From positions 266,946-330,945 of the forward strand of contig NZ_WUQJ01000004.1 in NCBI RefSeq assembly GCF_011074955.1: a stretch of DNA of 64,000 bases, written 5' to 3'. Position numbers and translations under genes: made by a program. Positions 34,373-46,661 of this stretch are shown here, piece by piece. Source of the DNA: Marinobacter caseinilyticus (GTDB lineage Bacteria > Pseudomonadota > Gammaproteobacteria > Pseudomonadales > Oleiphilaceae). The stretch's first letter is position 1, and each line of letters starts with the position of its first letter. Under the pieces are notes generated by a model. It worked only from the letters and a program-made list of their open reading frames with translations. It was not told the DNA's origin and searched no databases.

Positions 34373-35182
34373 TCAGAAAAACGTGCCGTCCAGAGGAGAG
34401 GATGCACTGGCATATAATTTTTTCGGCATCCGTCCCGACAAATACGCTTCGCGGCCGGACTCGATCGCCAGCCGCATGGCGCGCGCCATCCGCACCGGGT
34501 CTTTGGCCTGGGCAATGGCCGTGTTCATCAACACCCCGTCACAGCCCAACTCCATGGCAATCGTGGCATCAGAGGCAGTGCCCACACCGGCATCGACCAA
34601 CACCGGGACCTTGGCATTTTCGACAATCAGCCGGATATTGTAACGATTCTGGATACCGAGCCCGGACCCGATCGGCGCACCCAGCGGCATCACCGCCACG
34701 CAGCCCATGTCTTCGAGGCGTTTTGCCAACAACGGGTCGTCGGAGCAATAGACCATCACTTTGAACCCGTCACGAACCAGCTCTTCGGTCGCAATCAGGG
34801 TTTCGGTCATGTTGGGGTAAAGCGTTTTCTCTTCACCCAACACTTCCAGTTTCACCAGGTCATGACCGTCCAGCAACTCCCGCGCCAGTCGGCAGGTCCG
34901 TACCGCGTCTTTGGCGCTGTAACAGCCCGCGGTGTTGGGCAACAGCGTGTATTGGTCCGGCGAAATCACGTCCAGTAAATTTGGCTCGTCAGGGTTCTGC
35001 CCCAGGTTGGTTCGGCGTACCGCCATGGTCACGATATTCGCCCCACTGGCTTCAATGGCCTCGGCGGTCTCGGTCATATCGCGGTACTTACCGGTACCTA
35101 CCAGCAGGCGCGATGAATAAACGTGACCCGCTATCTCAAGAGGTTTGTCTTCGGGTAATCGGTCATCTGTTGATTCGCGCAT
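34373..35182 (-). CDS. thiG: Thiazole synthase ThiG
   Basis: 269 residues, a TIM-barrel enzyme forming the thiazole of thiamine from deoxyxylulose 5-phosphate, dehydroglycine and ThiS thiocarboxylate. The Schiff-base Lys is in [16 protein letters not shown], and NIVTMAVRR and the phosphate-binding [10 protein letters not shown] are clear. An N-terminal extension of ~12 residues precedes the core. thiS lies upstream with an 84-nt gap. No TPP riboswitch is evident before thiS. Confidence 0.95.
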   Translation of the reverse strand: MRESTDDRLPEDKPLEIAGHVYSSRLLVGTGKYRDMTETAEAIEASGANIVTMAVRRTNLGQNPDEPNLLDVISPDQYTLLPNTAGCYSAKDAVRTCRLARELLDGHDLVKLEVLGEEKTLYPNMTETLIATEELVRDGFKVMVYCSDDPLLAKRLEDMGCVAVMPLGAPIGSGLGIQNRYNIRLIVENAKVPVLVDAGVGTASDATIAMELGCDGVLMNTAIAQAKDPVRMARAMRLAIESGREAYLSGRMPKKLYASASSPLDGTFF

Positions 35183-35266
35183 TCAACACCTTTGTCCTTC
35201 GAAATATCTGTTTTGGAACGACGGACGTGTGCCCGTCAGTCACGAGGGTGTGGTCGGCTGCAGAGT

Positions 35267-35470
35267 TTAGCCGCCTCCGATAGCGTGGACCACTTCGACT
35301 CGATCGCCTGGGTGGAGTTTACGGCTGCCATGTTGACTGCGGGGCACGATGTCTTCATTGACTTCAACCGCCAACCGCTTGCCTGTTATTGCCAACTGAT
35401 CCAGCAGCACCGCAACGGTGGCATCGACCGGCACCTCGGCAACGGCCCCATTCACCTGAATTTTTATCAT
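35267..35470 (-). CDS. thiS: Sulfur carrier protein ThiS
   Basis: 67 residues beginning at the ATG at 35470, with AGGAG 8 nt upstream, and ending in the functional C-terminal Gly-Gly (AIGGG). It is a ubiquitin-like beta-grasp protein whose C-terminal thiocarboxylate donates sulfur to ThiG. The frame is open further upstream, but that stretch overlaps the DUF423 gene and should be ignored. It sits directly upstream of thiG. Confidence 0.95.
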   Translation of the reverse strand: MIKIQVNGAVAEVPVDATVAVLLDQLAITGKRLAVEVNEDIVPRSQHGSRKLHPGDRVEVVHAIGGG

Positions 35471-35484
35471 CGTATTGACTCCTG

Positions 35485-35883
35485 TCACGCTCTGGGCCGG
35501 AGGCCGGCGACGATCACCATGACCCAGCCCACCATGAAGCACAGACCGCCAGCTGGGGTAACCGGACCTAACCAAGGCTGGGTTGTAAGCACCAGCAGGT
35601 AAAGACTGCCGCTGAATAGGACCGTGCCCAAGGTGAAAAATGCCGCGGCCCACCCGAGTAACTGCCGGGACAGGTCCAGGCCCCCAAGAATCGCCACCAG
35701 CATTAACCCCAAGCCATGGTAAACCTGATAGGTCACACCGGTTTGAAAGACCGCCAGTCCTTGGGCATCGATCAGGTTTTTCAGGCCATGGGCGCCGAAA
35801 GCCCCGGCCATTACCGCAAAGAGTACCAGCACAGCGCCAACCACCAGCGGCCAGCGTAGAATTTCGCCTGAGTTAACAATCAC
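35485..35883 (-). CDS. DUF423 membrane protein
   Basis: 132 residues with four transmembrane helices. The family signature AGAFGAHGLK near residues 26-35 and YHGLGLMLVA are clear. It probably starts at a GTG that overlaps the end of apaH by 11 nt, which ties the two genes translationally. Function unknown. It occurs next to thiS as in several pseudomonads. Confidence 0.85.
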   Translation of the reverse strand: MIVNSGEILRWPLVVGAVLVLFAVMAGAFGAHGLKNLIDAQGLAVFQTGVTYQVYHGLGLMLVAILGGLDLSRQLLGWAAAFFTLGTVLFSGSLYLLVLTTQPWLGPVTPAGGLCFMVGWVMVIVAGLRPRA

Positions 35884-36673
35884 AGTGGGTTCGCTCCCCA
35901 GTATCCAGATTCATGACAGTCAGCGCCCCACCCCAGACACAGCCGGTATCCAAACCGATAAACTGATCACTGGGGGTACTGCCTTCAAGCGCCGCCCAGT
36001 GGCCGAAAATGATGCGAGTCTGGTCCTGGCGCGGATAGTCAAACCAGGGCGCAAACCCGACCGGGGCATGGTCAGCCGACTCTTTGGTGTTCAATTCCAG
36101 TGTGCCATCTTCGGCAATGAATCGCATGCGGGTGAAATAATTCGTGATCAGCCGCCAGCGCGCCATGCCGGTCCAGTCCTCGCGCCAACACTCCGGCTCG
36201 TTACCGTACATGTGGGTAAAGTATTCGACCGATGCCGGCCCCCGGATGACCGACGTCACCTCGTTGGCATAACCCAGTGCCTGTTCGACGTTCCAGATAT
36301 GGGGCAGTCCGGCGTGGGCCATCAGGATGTCACGGTCGGGGTCATAGACGCACAGCGACTGCTGACGCAACCATTCGACCAGTCGATCCAGGTCGGGCGC
36401 CCGCAACAGATCACCCAGCGTGTCTTTGCCACGAGGTCTGTGACCGCCCAGTACCACCGCCAACAAGTGCAGGTCATGGTTACCCAGCACCACCTCGGCA
36501 GCACCGTCCAGGCTTTCAATAAAACGCAGGGTCGCCAGGGATGACGGCCCTCTGTTGATCAAGTCACCGGCGACCCACAGTCGGTCTCTGGAGGCGCTGA
36601 AGCCGATGGTCGCCAGCACCTCCTGCAGACGCTCGTAACAGCCCTGGATGTCGCCTATGGCATAGTCAGTCAT
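35873..36673 (-). CDS. apaH: Symmetrical diadenosine tetraphosphatase ApaH
   Basis: 266 residues of the calcineurin-like phosphoesterase family. Metal-binding motifs GDIQGC, GDLINRGP, GNHD and HAGLP are intact. It cleaves Ap4A to two ADP and removes Np4 caps from RNA. Its start overlaps the end of rsmA by 8 nt. The apaG gene that normally sits between rsmA and apaH is absent. Confidence 0.95.
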   Translation of the reverse strand: MTDYAIGDIQGCYERLQEVLATIGFSASRDRLWVAGDLINRGPSSLATLRFIESLDGAAEVVLGNHDLHLLAVVLGGHRPRGKDTLGDLLRAPDLDRLVEWLRQQSLCVYDPDRDILMAHAGLPHIWNVEQALGYANEVTSVIRGPASVEYFTHMYGNEPECWREDWTGMARWRLITNYFTRMRFIAEDGTLELNTKESADHAPVGFAPWFDYPRQDQTRIIFGHWAALEGSTPSDQFIGLDTGCVWGGALTVMNLDTGERTHCDC

Positions 36674-37490
36674 CCGAACGTTCCTGCTGCGCCGGCGCGC
36701 CGGCGCTGGTCAGGGCATCGGCGATGGTGACGTAGTTCGCCAGCGTCAGGTTCTCTGGTCGCAAGCCGTCGTCTATCCCGAGGTCGTTCAGTTGCTCAGC
36801 TGAAATGAGGCTGCCCAGGGCTTTTCGCAAGGTTTTGCGTCGGGCATTGAACGCCGTCCGCACCACAGCCTGGAGCGTTTTCAGATCTTTGGCCGGATGC
36901 GGCAATGTCCTGTGCGGCACCAACCGGACAATGGCAGAATCCACCCGGGGGGACGGCCTGAAAGCTCCGGGGCCGACTTCGAACAAGGGCTGTACCTTGC
37001 AGAAGTACTGCGCCATGATGCCGAGTCGGCCATAATTGTTATCGCCGGGCACCGCCGCCAGGCGCTGAACCACCTCTTTCTGCAGCATGAAGTGCATGTC
37101 CTGCACCACTCCGGATTGGCCCAGCAGATGAAAGATCAGCGGAGTTGAAATGTTGTAGGGCAAGTTACCGACAATCCGTAACGGTTTATCGGTAACCAAC
37201 TGAGCGAAGTCGAACTTGAGCGCATCACCCTCATGAATCTGGAACCCGGGGTAATTGAAAAACTTGGTTCGCAGCACGGGAATCAAATCACGGTCCAGTT
37301 CGACAACGTGCAGGTTGGGATTCACCAACAGGATTTCTTCGGTTAAGGCGCCCAGACCGGGGCCGATCTCCACCATGGTATCGTCCGGCTTGGCATGAAT
37401 GGAACGGACGATCCGTTCGATCACACCGGCGTCGTGCAGAAAATTCTGACCAAAACGTTTGCGGGCCTGATGCCCTTGCTTGCGACTCAC
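36666..37490 (-). CDS. rsmA: 16S rRNA A1518/A1519 dimethyltransferase RsmA (KsgA)
   Basis: 274 residues. SAM-binding motif [12 protein letters not shown] (~41-52), the catalytic GNLPYNIST motif and the C-terminal substrate-binding helical domain are all visible. It dimethylates two adenines of the 3'-terminal helix of 16S rRNA late in 30S assembly. The start overlaps the stop of pdxA by 4 nt. Confidence 0.96.
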   Translation of the reverse strand: MSRKQGHQARKRFGQNFLHDAGVIERIVRSIHAKPDDTMVEIGPGLGALTEEILLVNPNLHVVELDRDLIPVLRTKFFNYPGFQIHEGDALKFDFAQLVTDKPLRIVGNLPYNISTPLIFHLLGQSGVVQDMHFMLQKEVVQRLAAVPGDNNYGRLGIMAQYFCKVQPLFEVGPGAFRPSPRVDSAIVRLVPHRTLPHPAKDLKTLQAVVRTAFNARRKTLRKALGSLISAEQLNDLGIDDGLRPENLTLANYVTIADALTSAGAPAQQERSDD

Positions 37491-38485
37491 GATAATACTC
37501 CCTGCCGACTCAGGGCCATCTCGGCGCCCACGGCAATCGCAGTGTAAAGGCTGCCCGCATCGGCTCGACCCGTACCGGCGAGATCAAGCGCCGTACCATG
37601 GTCAACTGACGTGCGAACAATTGGCAGGCCCAGCGTGATGTTCACCGCCCGGCCAAAGCCCTGATACTTCAACACCGGCAAACCCTGATCGTGATACATC
37701 GCCAGCACGGCATCGGCGCTGTCCAGCCAGTGCGGCGTGAACAAAGTATCGGCCGGCAGCGGGCCGATCAGATCAATACCCTCCCCGCGCAGATGCTGGA
37801 GCGTGGGCTCGATGACATCGATTTCCTCGCGCCCCAAGTGCCCGCCTTCACCGGCATGAGGGTTAAGCCCGGCCACCAGAATGCGCGGATGACGGATGCC
37901 AAAGCAGCGCTGCAGATCCTGGTTCAGGATTCGGGTCACCTGGCTCAGACGCTCCGACGTAATCGCTGCCGACACCTCTTTCAGCGGCAAATGCGTGGTC
38001 ACCAACGCCACCCGCAGGTTTTCGGTGGCCAACATCATCACCACTCGTTCGACCCGGCACAGCGCCTGCAGAAACTCGGTGTGGCCACTGAATGCGATAC
38101 CGGCGTCATTGATCACGCCTTTGTGGACCGGAGCGGTCACCATGCCGTCAAAGGTGCCGTCAAGGCAGCCTCGGGTGGCCGTTTCCAACGTAGCCAGTAC
38201 ATAGGCACTGTTACCCGTGTCCAGCACCCCGGGGGCGGCGTTGACCAGACCGTCGACCGGAAGCACCGACAGACGGCCGGCCGCCAACGTCGCCGGAGTA
38301 CCCGGCCGCCAGCGTTCCAGCACAATCGCCAACCCCAACTGATCGGCACGAGCCCTCAGCAATTCCTGACTGGCCACCACCACAAGACCGACTTCTCGGT
38401 CACCGCTGGCAACCTGAAGACACAGCTCGGGTCCAATGCCTGCCGGCTCACCGGCTGTGAGCGCCAGGGTCACGGATGCGCTCAT
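37487..38485 (-). CDS. pdxA: 4-hydroxythreonine-4-phosphate dehydrogenase PdxA
   Basis: 332 residues, the usual length. Metal-ligand His residues are in FSGHTEFL and [12 protein letters not shown], and the nucleotide-binding pattern [10 protein letters not shown] is at the N-terminus. It oxidises 4-phosphohydroxy-L-threonine in pyridoxal phosphate synthesis. It overlaps surA by 4 nt and rsmA by 4 nt, so the three are tightly coupled. Confidence 0.95.
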   Translation of the reverse strand: MSASVTLALTAGEPAGIGPELCLQVASGDREVGLVVVASQELLRARADQLGLAIVLERWRPGTPATLAAGRLSVLPVDGLVNAAPGVLDTGNSAYVLATLETATRGCLDGTFDGMVTAPVHKGVINDAGIAFSGHTEFLQALCRVERVVMMLATENLRVALVTTHLPLKEVSAAITSERLSQVTRILNQDLQRCFGIRHPRILVAGLNPHAGEGGHLGREEIDVIEPTLQHLRGEGIDLIGPLPADTLFTPHWLDSADAVLAMYHDQGLPVLKYQGFGRAVNITLGLPIVRTSVDHGTALDLAGTGRADAGSLYTAIAVGAEMALSRQGVLS

Positions 38486-39804
38486 GAGGTCTCGCTTTCG
38501 CCTTTGGTTTCGTTCTTGAAGTCCACGTAGGCTTCGTCACGAATTTCACGCAACCAGTTTTGCAACTCCACTTCAAACTTGCGGCGATACAGGGCTTGTC
38601 GGGCCTCGGCTTCTTTCACTTCGCCACCGATGTCCTTGTTACGACGCTCCTGAACCTCAAGGATGTGCCAACCAAAACGCGAACGGAACGGCCCCTTCAA
38701 TTCCCCAACGGCGGCTTCATTCATGGCGGTTTCAAACGCAGGCACCATTTCACCACCGCCGATCCAGCCCAGGTTGCCGCCGTCCGAGCCGGACACCGGG
38801 TCATCCGAGTATTCCTTCGCCAGGGCGGCGAAGCTTTCACCGTTTTTGATGCGCTGCACCAGCGCTTCTATACGCGCTTCCGCCTCCGCATCCGATACGG
38901 TCTCTGTCGGCCGTATCAGGATATGGCGCACCCGGGATTGCTCCACCAATTTCTGATCACCGCCACGTTTGTCGAGCACCGTGATGATGTGAAAACCGCT
39001 ACCGCTGCGAAGCACCTCCGACGCTTCCCCTTCCGCCAGTTTGGGCGCCACATCGGACACCAGGGAAGGCAACTGATTTTCTGGCCGCCATTCCATGACG
39101 CCCCCTTCCAGGGCATTACTGGCGTCGGATTCGGCCACCGCCAGGCTCTGAAAATCAGAACCCGAGCGAATCATCTTCAGCAGGCTGTTGGCTTTTTCCT
39201 GAGCCGCATCGACTTCGGCCTGGTTGTTGAAGTCGTCAACCGCAATCAGGATGTGGGCGAGCTGATATTCAATACCGGTGTCGCCCCGTGCGGTTGAAGC
39301 CGCCAGGAAATTCTGGACCTCCCGGTTTGTCACCCGTACCCGGTTGTCCACGTTACGTTGCTGCACGCGGCTGAGCAGCATCTCACGACGGATCTGCTCC
39401 CGGGCGGCCCGATAACTCATGCCTTCGAGGCTGAGTTGCATCTCAAACTGCGCCAATGTCATGTTGTTGCGGGCAGCGATGTTCTGCAGGGTATCGTTCA
39501 GTTCATTGTCGCTGATCCGCATCCCCACTCTGTTGGCCATCTGAAGCTGGATCGAGTCGGTGATCAGCTGTTCAAGGACCCGTTCGTGCAGAATGTCGCT
39601 GGGCGGCAGCCGCGTACCCTGAGCGTTGAGCCGGGACACAATGGTACTCACGCGAGCGTCCAGCTCGGACTGCAGAATCACGTCGTCGTTCACAATCGCA
39701 ATAACGCGATCCAGCGGTTGTCGCTCGGCAAGAGCGGTGGATGCGCTGATCAGCGCCATCACAAAAAACAGGGCTTGTGCGCAGTGGCGCAGGGTCGCCT
39801 TCAT
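38482..39804 (-). CDS. surA: Periplasmic chaperone/peptidyl-prolyl isomerase SurA
   Basis: 440 residues from the ATG at 39804, with GAGGTG 5 nt upstream. A signal peptide ends near ALA-ER (residue 27). N-terminal chaperone domain ([18 protein letters not shown]), then two parvulin domains with [10 protein letters not shown]...[21 protein letters not shown] patterns, and a C-terminal helix. It escorts outer-membrane proteins, including LptD, to the BAM complex. Co-transcription with lptD fits that client relationship. Confidence 0.95.
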   Translation of the reverse strand: MKATLRHCAQALFFVMALISASTALAERQPLDRVIAIVNDDVILQSELDARVSTIVSRLNAQGTRLPPSDILHERVLEQLITDSIQLQMANRVGMRISDNELNDTLQNIAARNNMTLAQFEMQLSLEGMSYRAAREQIRREMLLSRVQQRNVDNRVRVTNREVQNFLAASTARGDTGIEYQLAHILIAVDDFNNQAEVDAAQEKANSLLKMIRSGSDFQSLAVAESDASNALEGGVMEWRPENQLPSLVSDVAPKLAEGEASEVLRSGSGFHIITVLDKRGGDQKLVEQSRVRHILIRPTETVSDAEAEARIEALVQRIKNGESFAALAKEYSDDPVSGSDGGNLGWIGGGEMVPAFETAMNEAAVGELKGPFRSRFGWHILEVQERRNKDIGGEVKEAEARQALYRRKFEVELQNWLREIRDEAYVDFKNETKGESETS

Positions 39805-39849
39805 AGTCACCTCAGTTGTAACGTGCAAAATCGATTCGAGCCCACCGCC

Positions 39850-42243
39850 TCAGTAGCGGGAACCAAACCGGCGGCGTTCTCGTTCTTCAAAACCATAAAT
39901 GGCGTCAGAAATCGGATCCGACGCACCACCACTGCCGCCCAGTCCTTTCAACTGGATCTGAAACAGTAAGCGGTTCTCAAGTTTCTGATCATCGGTCAGA
40001 TAATTCTGACTGACCAATTGGACACTCCAGCAACAGTTGTTGTATTCAATGCCTGCCAGCGAACCGGCGGTTCGATCGGTTTGCGAGTCGTAAACCCACC
40101 GTCCGATCAGACTCACATTACGTGTGACCGGAAAGACGGCGCCAATATCCGATTGCTCAAACGTTCCGCGACGATAGCTGTGTCCCAGGGTCGCCAGGTA
40201 CCGGTAATCCTCCGAGTGAAACACCAGCTGGCTGCGACCTTCAAGCGTCTTATGGATGCGCGGGTCCCACAATCCGCTGGTGCGAATGTCCAAGGTTTGC
40301 AGCGGCCGCAAAACCGCCTCGCCGGCGAGCGCGGAATCGCTGCGAGCCTCGGCCCCTTCACCCGCCAGTGACACCTCCCGGGCGTCGTAATAATACACCT
40401 GACCGAGGCTCAGGCGGGCTCGCTCGGCACCGGTCACCAGATCATTAAACCGGGTGGTGACTGCCGCGGTCAGCTGATTGGCGTCGCCCACCCGGTCGCC
40501 GCCACTGAATCGGTTGCGCTTGAAAAGCTGATCAAAGCTGAATGATTTTAACGCAGTATCAAAGTCGGGGATAAAGCTTTGGTCATCGGCGTCGGCCCAG
40601 GCGTAATAGAGCCGTGGTTCCAGGGTCTGGTTATAGGGTATATCGAAAAGCTCGGACTGACGATCAAAATACAATCCGGAATCCCACTCGAATACCGGCA
40701 CCGTGCGGTCAAAACGGCCGTCGCCGAGGGTGTAATCGTCCAACTGGTAGAGTGTGTGATCGAGGGTGACCGAAGGTCGGGTGTAGCCCCAGAGGGCGCG
40801 CATTGGCAGGGCCAGCTCTGGCTGTATCCGTAATCGCTGCCCCGTCGCTCGATCCAACCCGGTCAACGCGGTGTTGTCGCGATCAAACCAGGTGTATTGC
40901 CCTTCGAACACAGTGGCCAGTGGCCCCCACTGGTTGTCGAACCCGTACAACACTTCCGGCAGCTGGTCATAAGGTTTGTCCGCCTCGGCGATGCGATCGA
41001 TGATGGTTTGGAAACCATTCAGGTACGCTTCGAAAAACTGGAACCGGTCGCGGTAACGCACGCCGCCCCGTCGCTGCAAATGGGTTTCCTGGTTGATGTC
41101 CAGACTGCGATTGAGGTCGCTCAGGTAATCATTGTCGGACACCACCGAGTAGTCACCATAGCCCAGCCAACCCTTACCCAGATTGGCCCTGGTGGTAAAG
41201 TCCAATGCCCAGCGTTCGCCATCGGAGCCCGGCACTTCGCTCCGGTAATCCTGATCATTACCGATGTAGCCCAATTGCAGATCCGACTGCCCGAGGGGTG
41301 ACAAATAGCGCCCTTCCACCTCGTTGAACAGACCGCGACCGTGGATGTATTGCGGCGTCAGAGTGGCGTCATACTCGGGCGCTAGATTGAGGTAATAGGG
41401 TACGGACACAAAAGCGCCGCTGCCGGTATTGGAGGTGCCAAACGAGGGGTATAAAAACCCGGTTTTGCGGCGTTCATCAATGGGAAAGCTGGCGTAGGGC
41501 CAGTAAAAAACCGGTACATCCTTGATTTCGAGTCGCACGTGCTTGGCAGTGCCCACACCTTCGGACTGATTCAGGTCAATCTCAGAGGCAACCAGCGACC
41601 AGTCGTTCTGATTGGGTGCGCAGGTGGTGAGCGTACCCTGCTGGATCGATACCCGATCAGGTGCTGGGCGCGACAGGCTCAGAGCCGACCCGCGCATTTC
41701 GGCGCCGTGCAGCAAAAAAGTGGCGGTGTGGATGCCCAGGCGTCCGGAATCCGTGTCGTAATCCGCCTGTTCGCCGGTCAGCAGAAAGCCTTTACCCCGG
41801 CTGACAATCGGGCCCGCCAGTTCCATCTGACCACGACTCTGATCGTAACGCGCCTCAGTCCCGGTTACCGAGAACTGGCCCTGTCGCAGGCGCACATCAC
41901 CTTGCAGAACCAACGTCTTATCAATTTCATAACGCGCGAACAAACCGCTGGCCTGAAGCGGCTGGCCGCCAGTCGGCCCTTCGACCAGCGACAAGTCCGC
42001 GCCACCGGCTTCGGGTTGCACGTAACCACCGCGGCAAAACACGGGCAAGTTTTCGCGTTGCGCATCGGGCAACTGGCCTCTGGGCCGCCAATCAATCTCG
42101 GCCGCCGACGGTGACTCATCCGCCCACACGGCACCGGCAGGCGCGAGCAAGCCGGCCACCAGGGCAAGTGCGCAAGCCGCGCTCCGCCCCACCCTGTGCA
42201 GACACGGCTGCGGGGTGTGCGCATTCCTGAAATGAGCTGGCAC
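39850..42243 (-). CDS. lptD: LPS-assembly outer-membrane protein LptD
   Basis: 797 residues, GTG start, signal peptide (VAGLLAPAGAVWA-DE, ~42). N-terminal OstA/LptA-like domain (~70-220) and a C-terminal 26-strand beta-barrel. Four cysteines typical of LptD disulfides are present: one in VFCRGGY (C70), one in TTCAPN, and the pair in YNNCCW. With LptE it inserts lipopolysaccharide into the outer leaflet. surA follows 45 nt downstream. The divergent amgK gene shares the 170-nt promoter gap. Confidence 0.95.
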   Translation of the reverse strand: MPAHFRNAHTPQPCLHRVGRSAACALALVAGLLAPAGAVWADESPSAAEIDWRPRGQLPDAQRENLPVFCRGGYVQPEAGGADLSLVEGPTGGQPLQASGLFARYEIDKTLVLQGDVRLRQGQFSVTGTEARYDQSRGQMELAGPIVSRGKGFLLTGEQADYDTDSGRLGIHTATFLLHGAEMRGSALSLSRPAPDRVSIQQGTLTTCAPNQNDWSLVASEIDLNQSEGVGTAKHVRLEIKDVPVFYWPYASFPIDERRKTGFLYPSFGTSNTGSGAFVSVPYYLNLAPEYDATLTPQYIHGRGLFNEVEGRYLSPLGQSDLQLGYIGNDQDYRSEVPGSDGERWALDFTTRANLGKGWLGYGDYSVVSDNDYLSDLNRSLDINQETHLQRRGGVRYRDRFQFFEAYLNGFQTIIDRIAEADKPYDQLPEVLYGFDNQWGPLATVFEGQYTWFDRDNTALTGLDRATGQRLRIQPELALPMRALWGYTRPSVTLDHTLYQLDDYTLGDGRFDRTVPVFEWDSGLYFDRQSELFDIPYNQTLEPRLYYAWADADDQSFIPDFDTALKSFSFDQLFKRNRFSGGDRVGDANQLTAAVTTRFNDLVTGAERARLSLGQVYYYDAREVSLAGEGAEARSDSALAGEAVLRPLQTLDIRTSGLWDPRIHKTLEGRSQLVFHSEDYRYLATLGHSYRRGTFEQSDIGAVFPVTRNVSLIGRWVYDSQTDRTAGSLAGIEYNNCCWSVQLVSQNYLTDDQKLENRLLFQIQLKGLGGSGGASDPISDAIYGFEERERRRFGSRY

Positions 42244-42413
42244 GTTGGCTGAATCCCTGTCCCGATGAGGTGCTAGTATTAAGGACCGCCTAGTTTACAC
42301 GCCGGGCTCAGGCTTGTTAACGGAAACCGTTTTTGCAAAACCCTTTTACGGGTTGTGTCGGCATCTGCTAACTTTCGTCTTTCACAGCCCCTGAGAAAGC
42401 AGCAGAGCCGTCC

Positions 42414-44145
<1,732 letters not shown>

Positions 44146-44148
44146 GCG

Positions 44149-44904
44149 ATGACACCACTCCCCTCTGACGGCGTCCTGACCGCCCGGACGGAAACCGAGT
44201 TTTATGCACTGCTGGATAAACTCAATGCCTGCAACCATCAGGCCCATCATCTGGTTGCCCGGGGCCGCCTGCCCAGATGGTGCCTTCGCAGCCTGTTTTA
44301 CTTTCTTGGCTACGTCGCAAAGGCCGAAGGTCGGGTAACTCCGGCTGACATTGAGTTCGCCGAGTCCTTAATCAAGTCCCTTCACCTTTCCAAACGCCAA
44401 CGGCGCAAGGCCATTGAACAGTTTCAGCAGGGCAAACAAGCTTCGGCGCTATCATTCTGGCGGGCCTTGCGACTCCGGATCACGCACCGGTGGTGGCCGG
44501 CACCCGCACTGCAAATTGTTTTTTGTCTGTGCCATGCCAGCCAGCTTTTGGGGCAGCCAGGCAAACCACGCCGCTATCGCTGCGAAGACGCCATCGACCA
44601 CATGGGACTGCCAACTCATATTCTGGAGGAGGTACTGAACAGCTATGCGCGCAAGGTCTGGATTGCCCGGCCGGAGCTGCAACCGCTGCCCGATACCTAT
44701 GAACAAGCCTGCAAATTACTGGGGGTGAGTACTCGGGAAGCCTTCGAAAAAATGAAACAGGCGTACCGCCGACGGGTATCGGAGTGCCATCCGGACAAGC
44801 TCGACCGCACCTTGGGTGAGACCGAACTGGCTTTGGCTAAAGAGCGCCTGCTGCGTTATCAGACGGCGTGGGAACTCATAAAAAGACGTCACACGGGGCG
44901 TTGA
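44149..44904 (+). CDS. djlA: DjlA-like co-chaperone (TerB domain plus J-domain)
   Basis: 251 residues with a TerB-like helical domain (~45-125; FFLGYVAKAEGRVTPADIEFAE pattern) and a C-terminal J-domain with HPD in SECHPDKLDR (~210-225). The membrane helix of E. coli DjlA is missing at the N-terminus, so it may be cytosolic or peripheral. It would stimulate DnaK ATPase, possibly in envelope stress. It lies 3 nt after murU and probably in that operon. Confidence 0.82.
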   Translation: MTPLPSDGVLTARTETEFYALLDKLNACNHQAHHLVARGRLPRWCLRSLFYFLGYVAKAEGRVTPADIEFAESLIKSLHLSKRQRRKAIEQFQQGKQASALSFWRALRLRITHRWWPAPALQIVFCLCHASQLLGQPGKPRRYRCEDAIDHMGLPTHILEEVLNSYARKVWIARPELQPLPDTYEQACKLLGVSTREAFEKMKQAYRRRVSECHPDKLDRTLGETELALAKERLLRYQTAWELIKRRHTGR

Positions 44905-44910
44905 AATCGC

Positions 44911-45885
44911 TCACAGATCGTTCGCCCACGCCGTAATGCGGTTCGCCAGCTGCAGAGCATCCCGGGGCAGCGGTCTCGGCGGCATTGCCACCAGCTGCTG
45001 CCGATATCGCCGAATCCCTTCCCGCTGCATCAGACTTTTTCGCGCCTGGGCAAACGGGCCTCGCGCCCGGCTGCTAGTAAGCTCCAACACCGGCAAGTCG
45101 TCTGCACTTTTCAGCAAGTCCACCAGCGCTGACCGGTCAATGGCGTCAAATTCGGGCGCAATCCACACGACTGCCGGCGTCATTACCTTGCCGGCAATCG
45201 CCTGCCGGGTCGCCTGCATGGCACCCTGCCCCAATCCAACCAGCAGCACCCGCTGATACCCCCGGCGCGTCAGTTCCATGACCGCCGCTGACAACTGGGC
45301 CTGAACACGATTGTAGTAGCGGTCTTCAAGCGCGTTTATTTTATCGTCGTCCATCACATCAATCATTACGGAGTCGGGCGCGGCAGCGGCCTCAACGCTT
45401 GCACCGCCGCCCTCATCGGCCGTGTTTACCGGCCGCGGAGCTTGCCTAACCCGGCGCGACTGCTCCAGCGCCAGCGGCAATGCCGGCAGACCCAGCGTCA
45501 TGGCCGCCCAACCTGCCTCAGTTAGCGGTTGTCTCAGCGCCTCAATCACGCCCGTATCCGCCGATTGTCCTTCATCGGCCAGCATCAATACTGCACCGGC
45601 CGCCTTCGCTGCCCGCTCCGGTTCAAACAGCACCAATGCCCGGCCATACAGCTCGGTCTCCAGCCAAACCGCACGCTCGGGAAAACGCTCGGCCAGGGCC
45701 TCGGAGTTCAGTCCCAGTGTCACCATCGCTCGTGACGGCATAGGCGACGGGTTTGCAGACGGTGGCGACGTCGGTGAAGCGGCGGTCGCCGTGGTTGATT
45801 CCTCAGCCCAGGCGGGCAGGAAAACCACAAGCAGCAGTGCCGACCAACCGGCCACTCGCGCCTTGCCCTGGTGCTTTTTAAGCAT
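44911..45885 (-). CDS. DUF3530 family exported protein
   Basis: 324 residues from the ATG at 45885; a GTG at 45900 is an alternative. A signal peptide (~10-27) is followed by a Pro/Ala/Ser-rich stretch (~35-50). The body has an alpha/beta-hydrolase-like pattern with VLMLADEGQ, LVGLGQGAMQ (nucleophile elbow with Gln in place of Ser) and VVWIAPEFD. The missing Ser nucleophile suggests a non-hydrolytic member. Function unknown. It is convergent with djlA and divergent from rpe. Confidence 0.8.
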   Translation of the reverse strand: MLKKHQGKARVAGWSALLLVVFLPAWAEESTTATAASPTSPPSANPSPMPSRAMVTLGLNSEALAERFPERAVWLETELYGRALVLFEPERAAKAAGAVLMLADEGQSADTGVIEALRQPLTEAGWAAMTLGLPALPLALEQSRRVRQAPRPVNTADEGGGASVEAAAAPDSVMIDVMDDDKINALEDRYYNRVQAQLSAAVMELTRRGYQRVLLVGLGQGAMQATRQAIAGKVMTPAVVWIAPEFDAIDRSALVDLLKSADDLPVLELTSSRARGPFAQARKSLMQREGIRRYRQQLVAMPPRPLPRDALQLANRITAWANDL

Positions 45886-45989
45886 ACGCAACCCCGTCAC
45901 CCCAAATACTTTTTAAGCTGTTAGACTAGCACCCTTTATATCGCAGCGAGCGCTGCCTGTCCTACTTCAGTTTAGCCGAGAGAGCCGTC

Positions 45990-46661
45990 ATGAATCCGTT
46001 CCAGATTGCACCCTCCATTCTGTCTGCCGACTTTGCCCGCCTGGGCGAAGAGGTTGATAACGTGCTCGCCGCGGGAGCGGACATCGTTCACTTCGATGTG
46101 ATGGACAACCACTATGTCCCCAATCTGACCATTGGCCCCATGGTCTGCGAAGCGCTGCGCAAGCACGGTGTAACCGCCCCCATTGACGTGCACCTGATGG
46201 TGTCCCCGGTGGACGATCTGATTCGCATGTTCATTGACGCCGGCGCCACTTACATCACCTTTCATCCCGAAGCCTCCGGCCATGTCGACCGGTCACTGCA
46301 ACTGATCCGCGAAGGGGGGTGCAAGGCCGGGTTGGTGTTCAATCCGGCGACCCCGCTGCACCATCTGGATTACGTCATGGACAAGCTTGACATGATTCTG
46401 CTGATGTCGGTGAACCCCGGGTTTGGTGGCCAGAAATTCATTCCCGGCACCCTCAACAAATTGCGGGAGGCTCGCAAGCGTATCGATGCCAGTGGTCGTA
46501 ACATCCGCCTGGAAGTGGATGGCGGCGTAAAAGCCGACAACATCCGAGAAATTGCGGCCGCCGGTGCGGACACGTTTGTGGCGGGGTCCGCCATTTTCAA
46601 CACCGATGATTACAAAGCCACCATCGACACCCTGCGCGCCGAATTGGCAAAAGCCCAATGA
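45990..46661 (+). CDS. rpe: Ribulose-phosphate 3-epimerase
   Basis: 223 residues, TIM barrel. Metal ligands in [12 protein letters not shown] and IDVHLMV, plus the substrate-phosphate loop [10 protein letters not shown] and VAGSAIF. It interconverts ribulose-5-P and xylulose-5-P in the pentose phosphate pathway. Its stop overlaps the start of gph by 4 nt, and the pair leads into trpE as in pseudomonads. Confidence 0.96.
   Translation: MNPFQIAPSILSADFARLGEEVDNVLAAGADIVHFDVMDNHYVPNLTIGPMVCEALRKHGVTAPIDVHLMVSPVDDLIRMFIDAGATYITFHPEASGHVDRSLQLIREGGCKAGLVFNPATPLHHLDYVMDKLDMILLMSVNPGFGGQKFIPGTLNKLREARKRIDASGRNIRLEVDGGVKADNIREIAAAGADTFVAGSAIFNTDDYKATIDTLRAELAKAQ

Noticed and set aside
35471..35484. 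TPP riboswitch before thiS
   Set aside because: Only 14 nt lie between the DUF423 stop and thiS; there is no room for the aptamer.
35267..35653. 128-residue ThiS with long N-terminal extension
   Set aside because: The extension overlaps the DUF423 gene; the ATG at 35470 has a strong Shine-Dalgarno and gives normal ThiS length.
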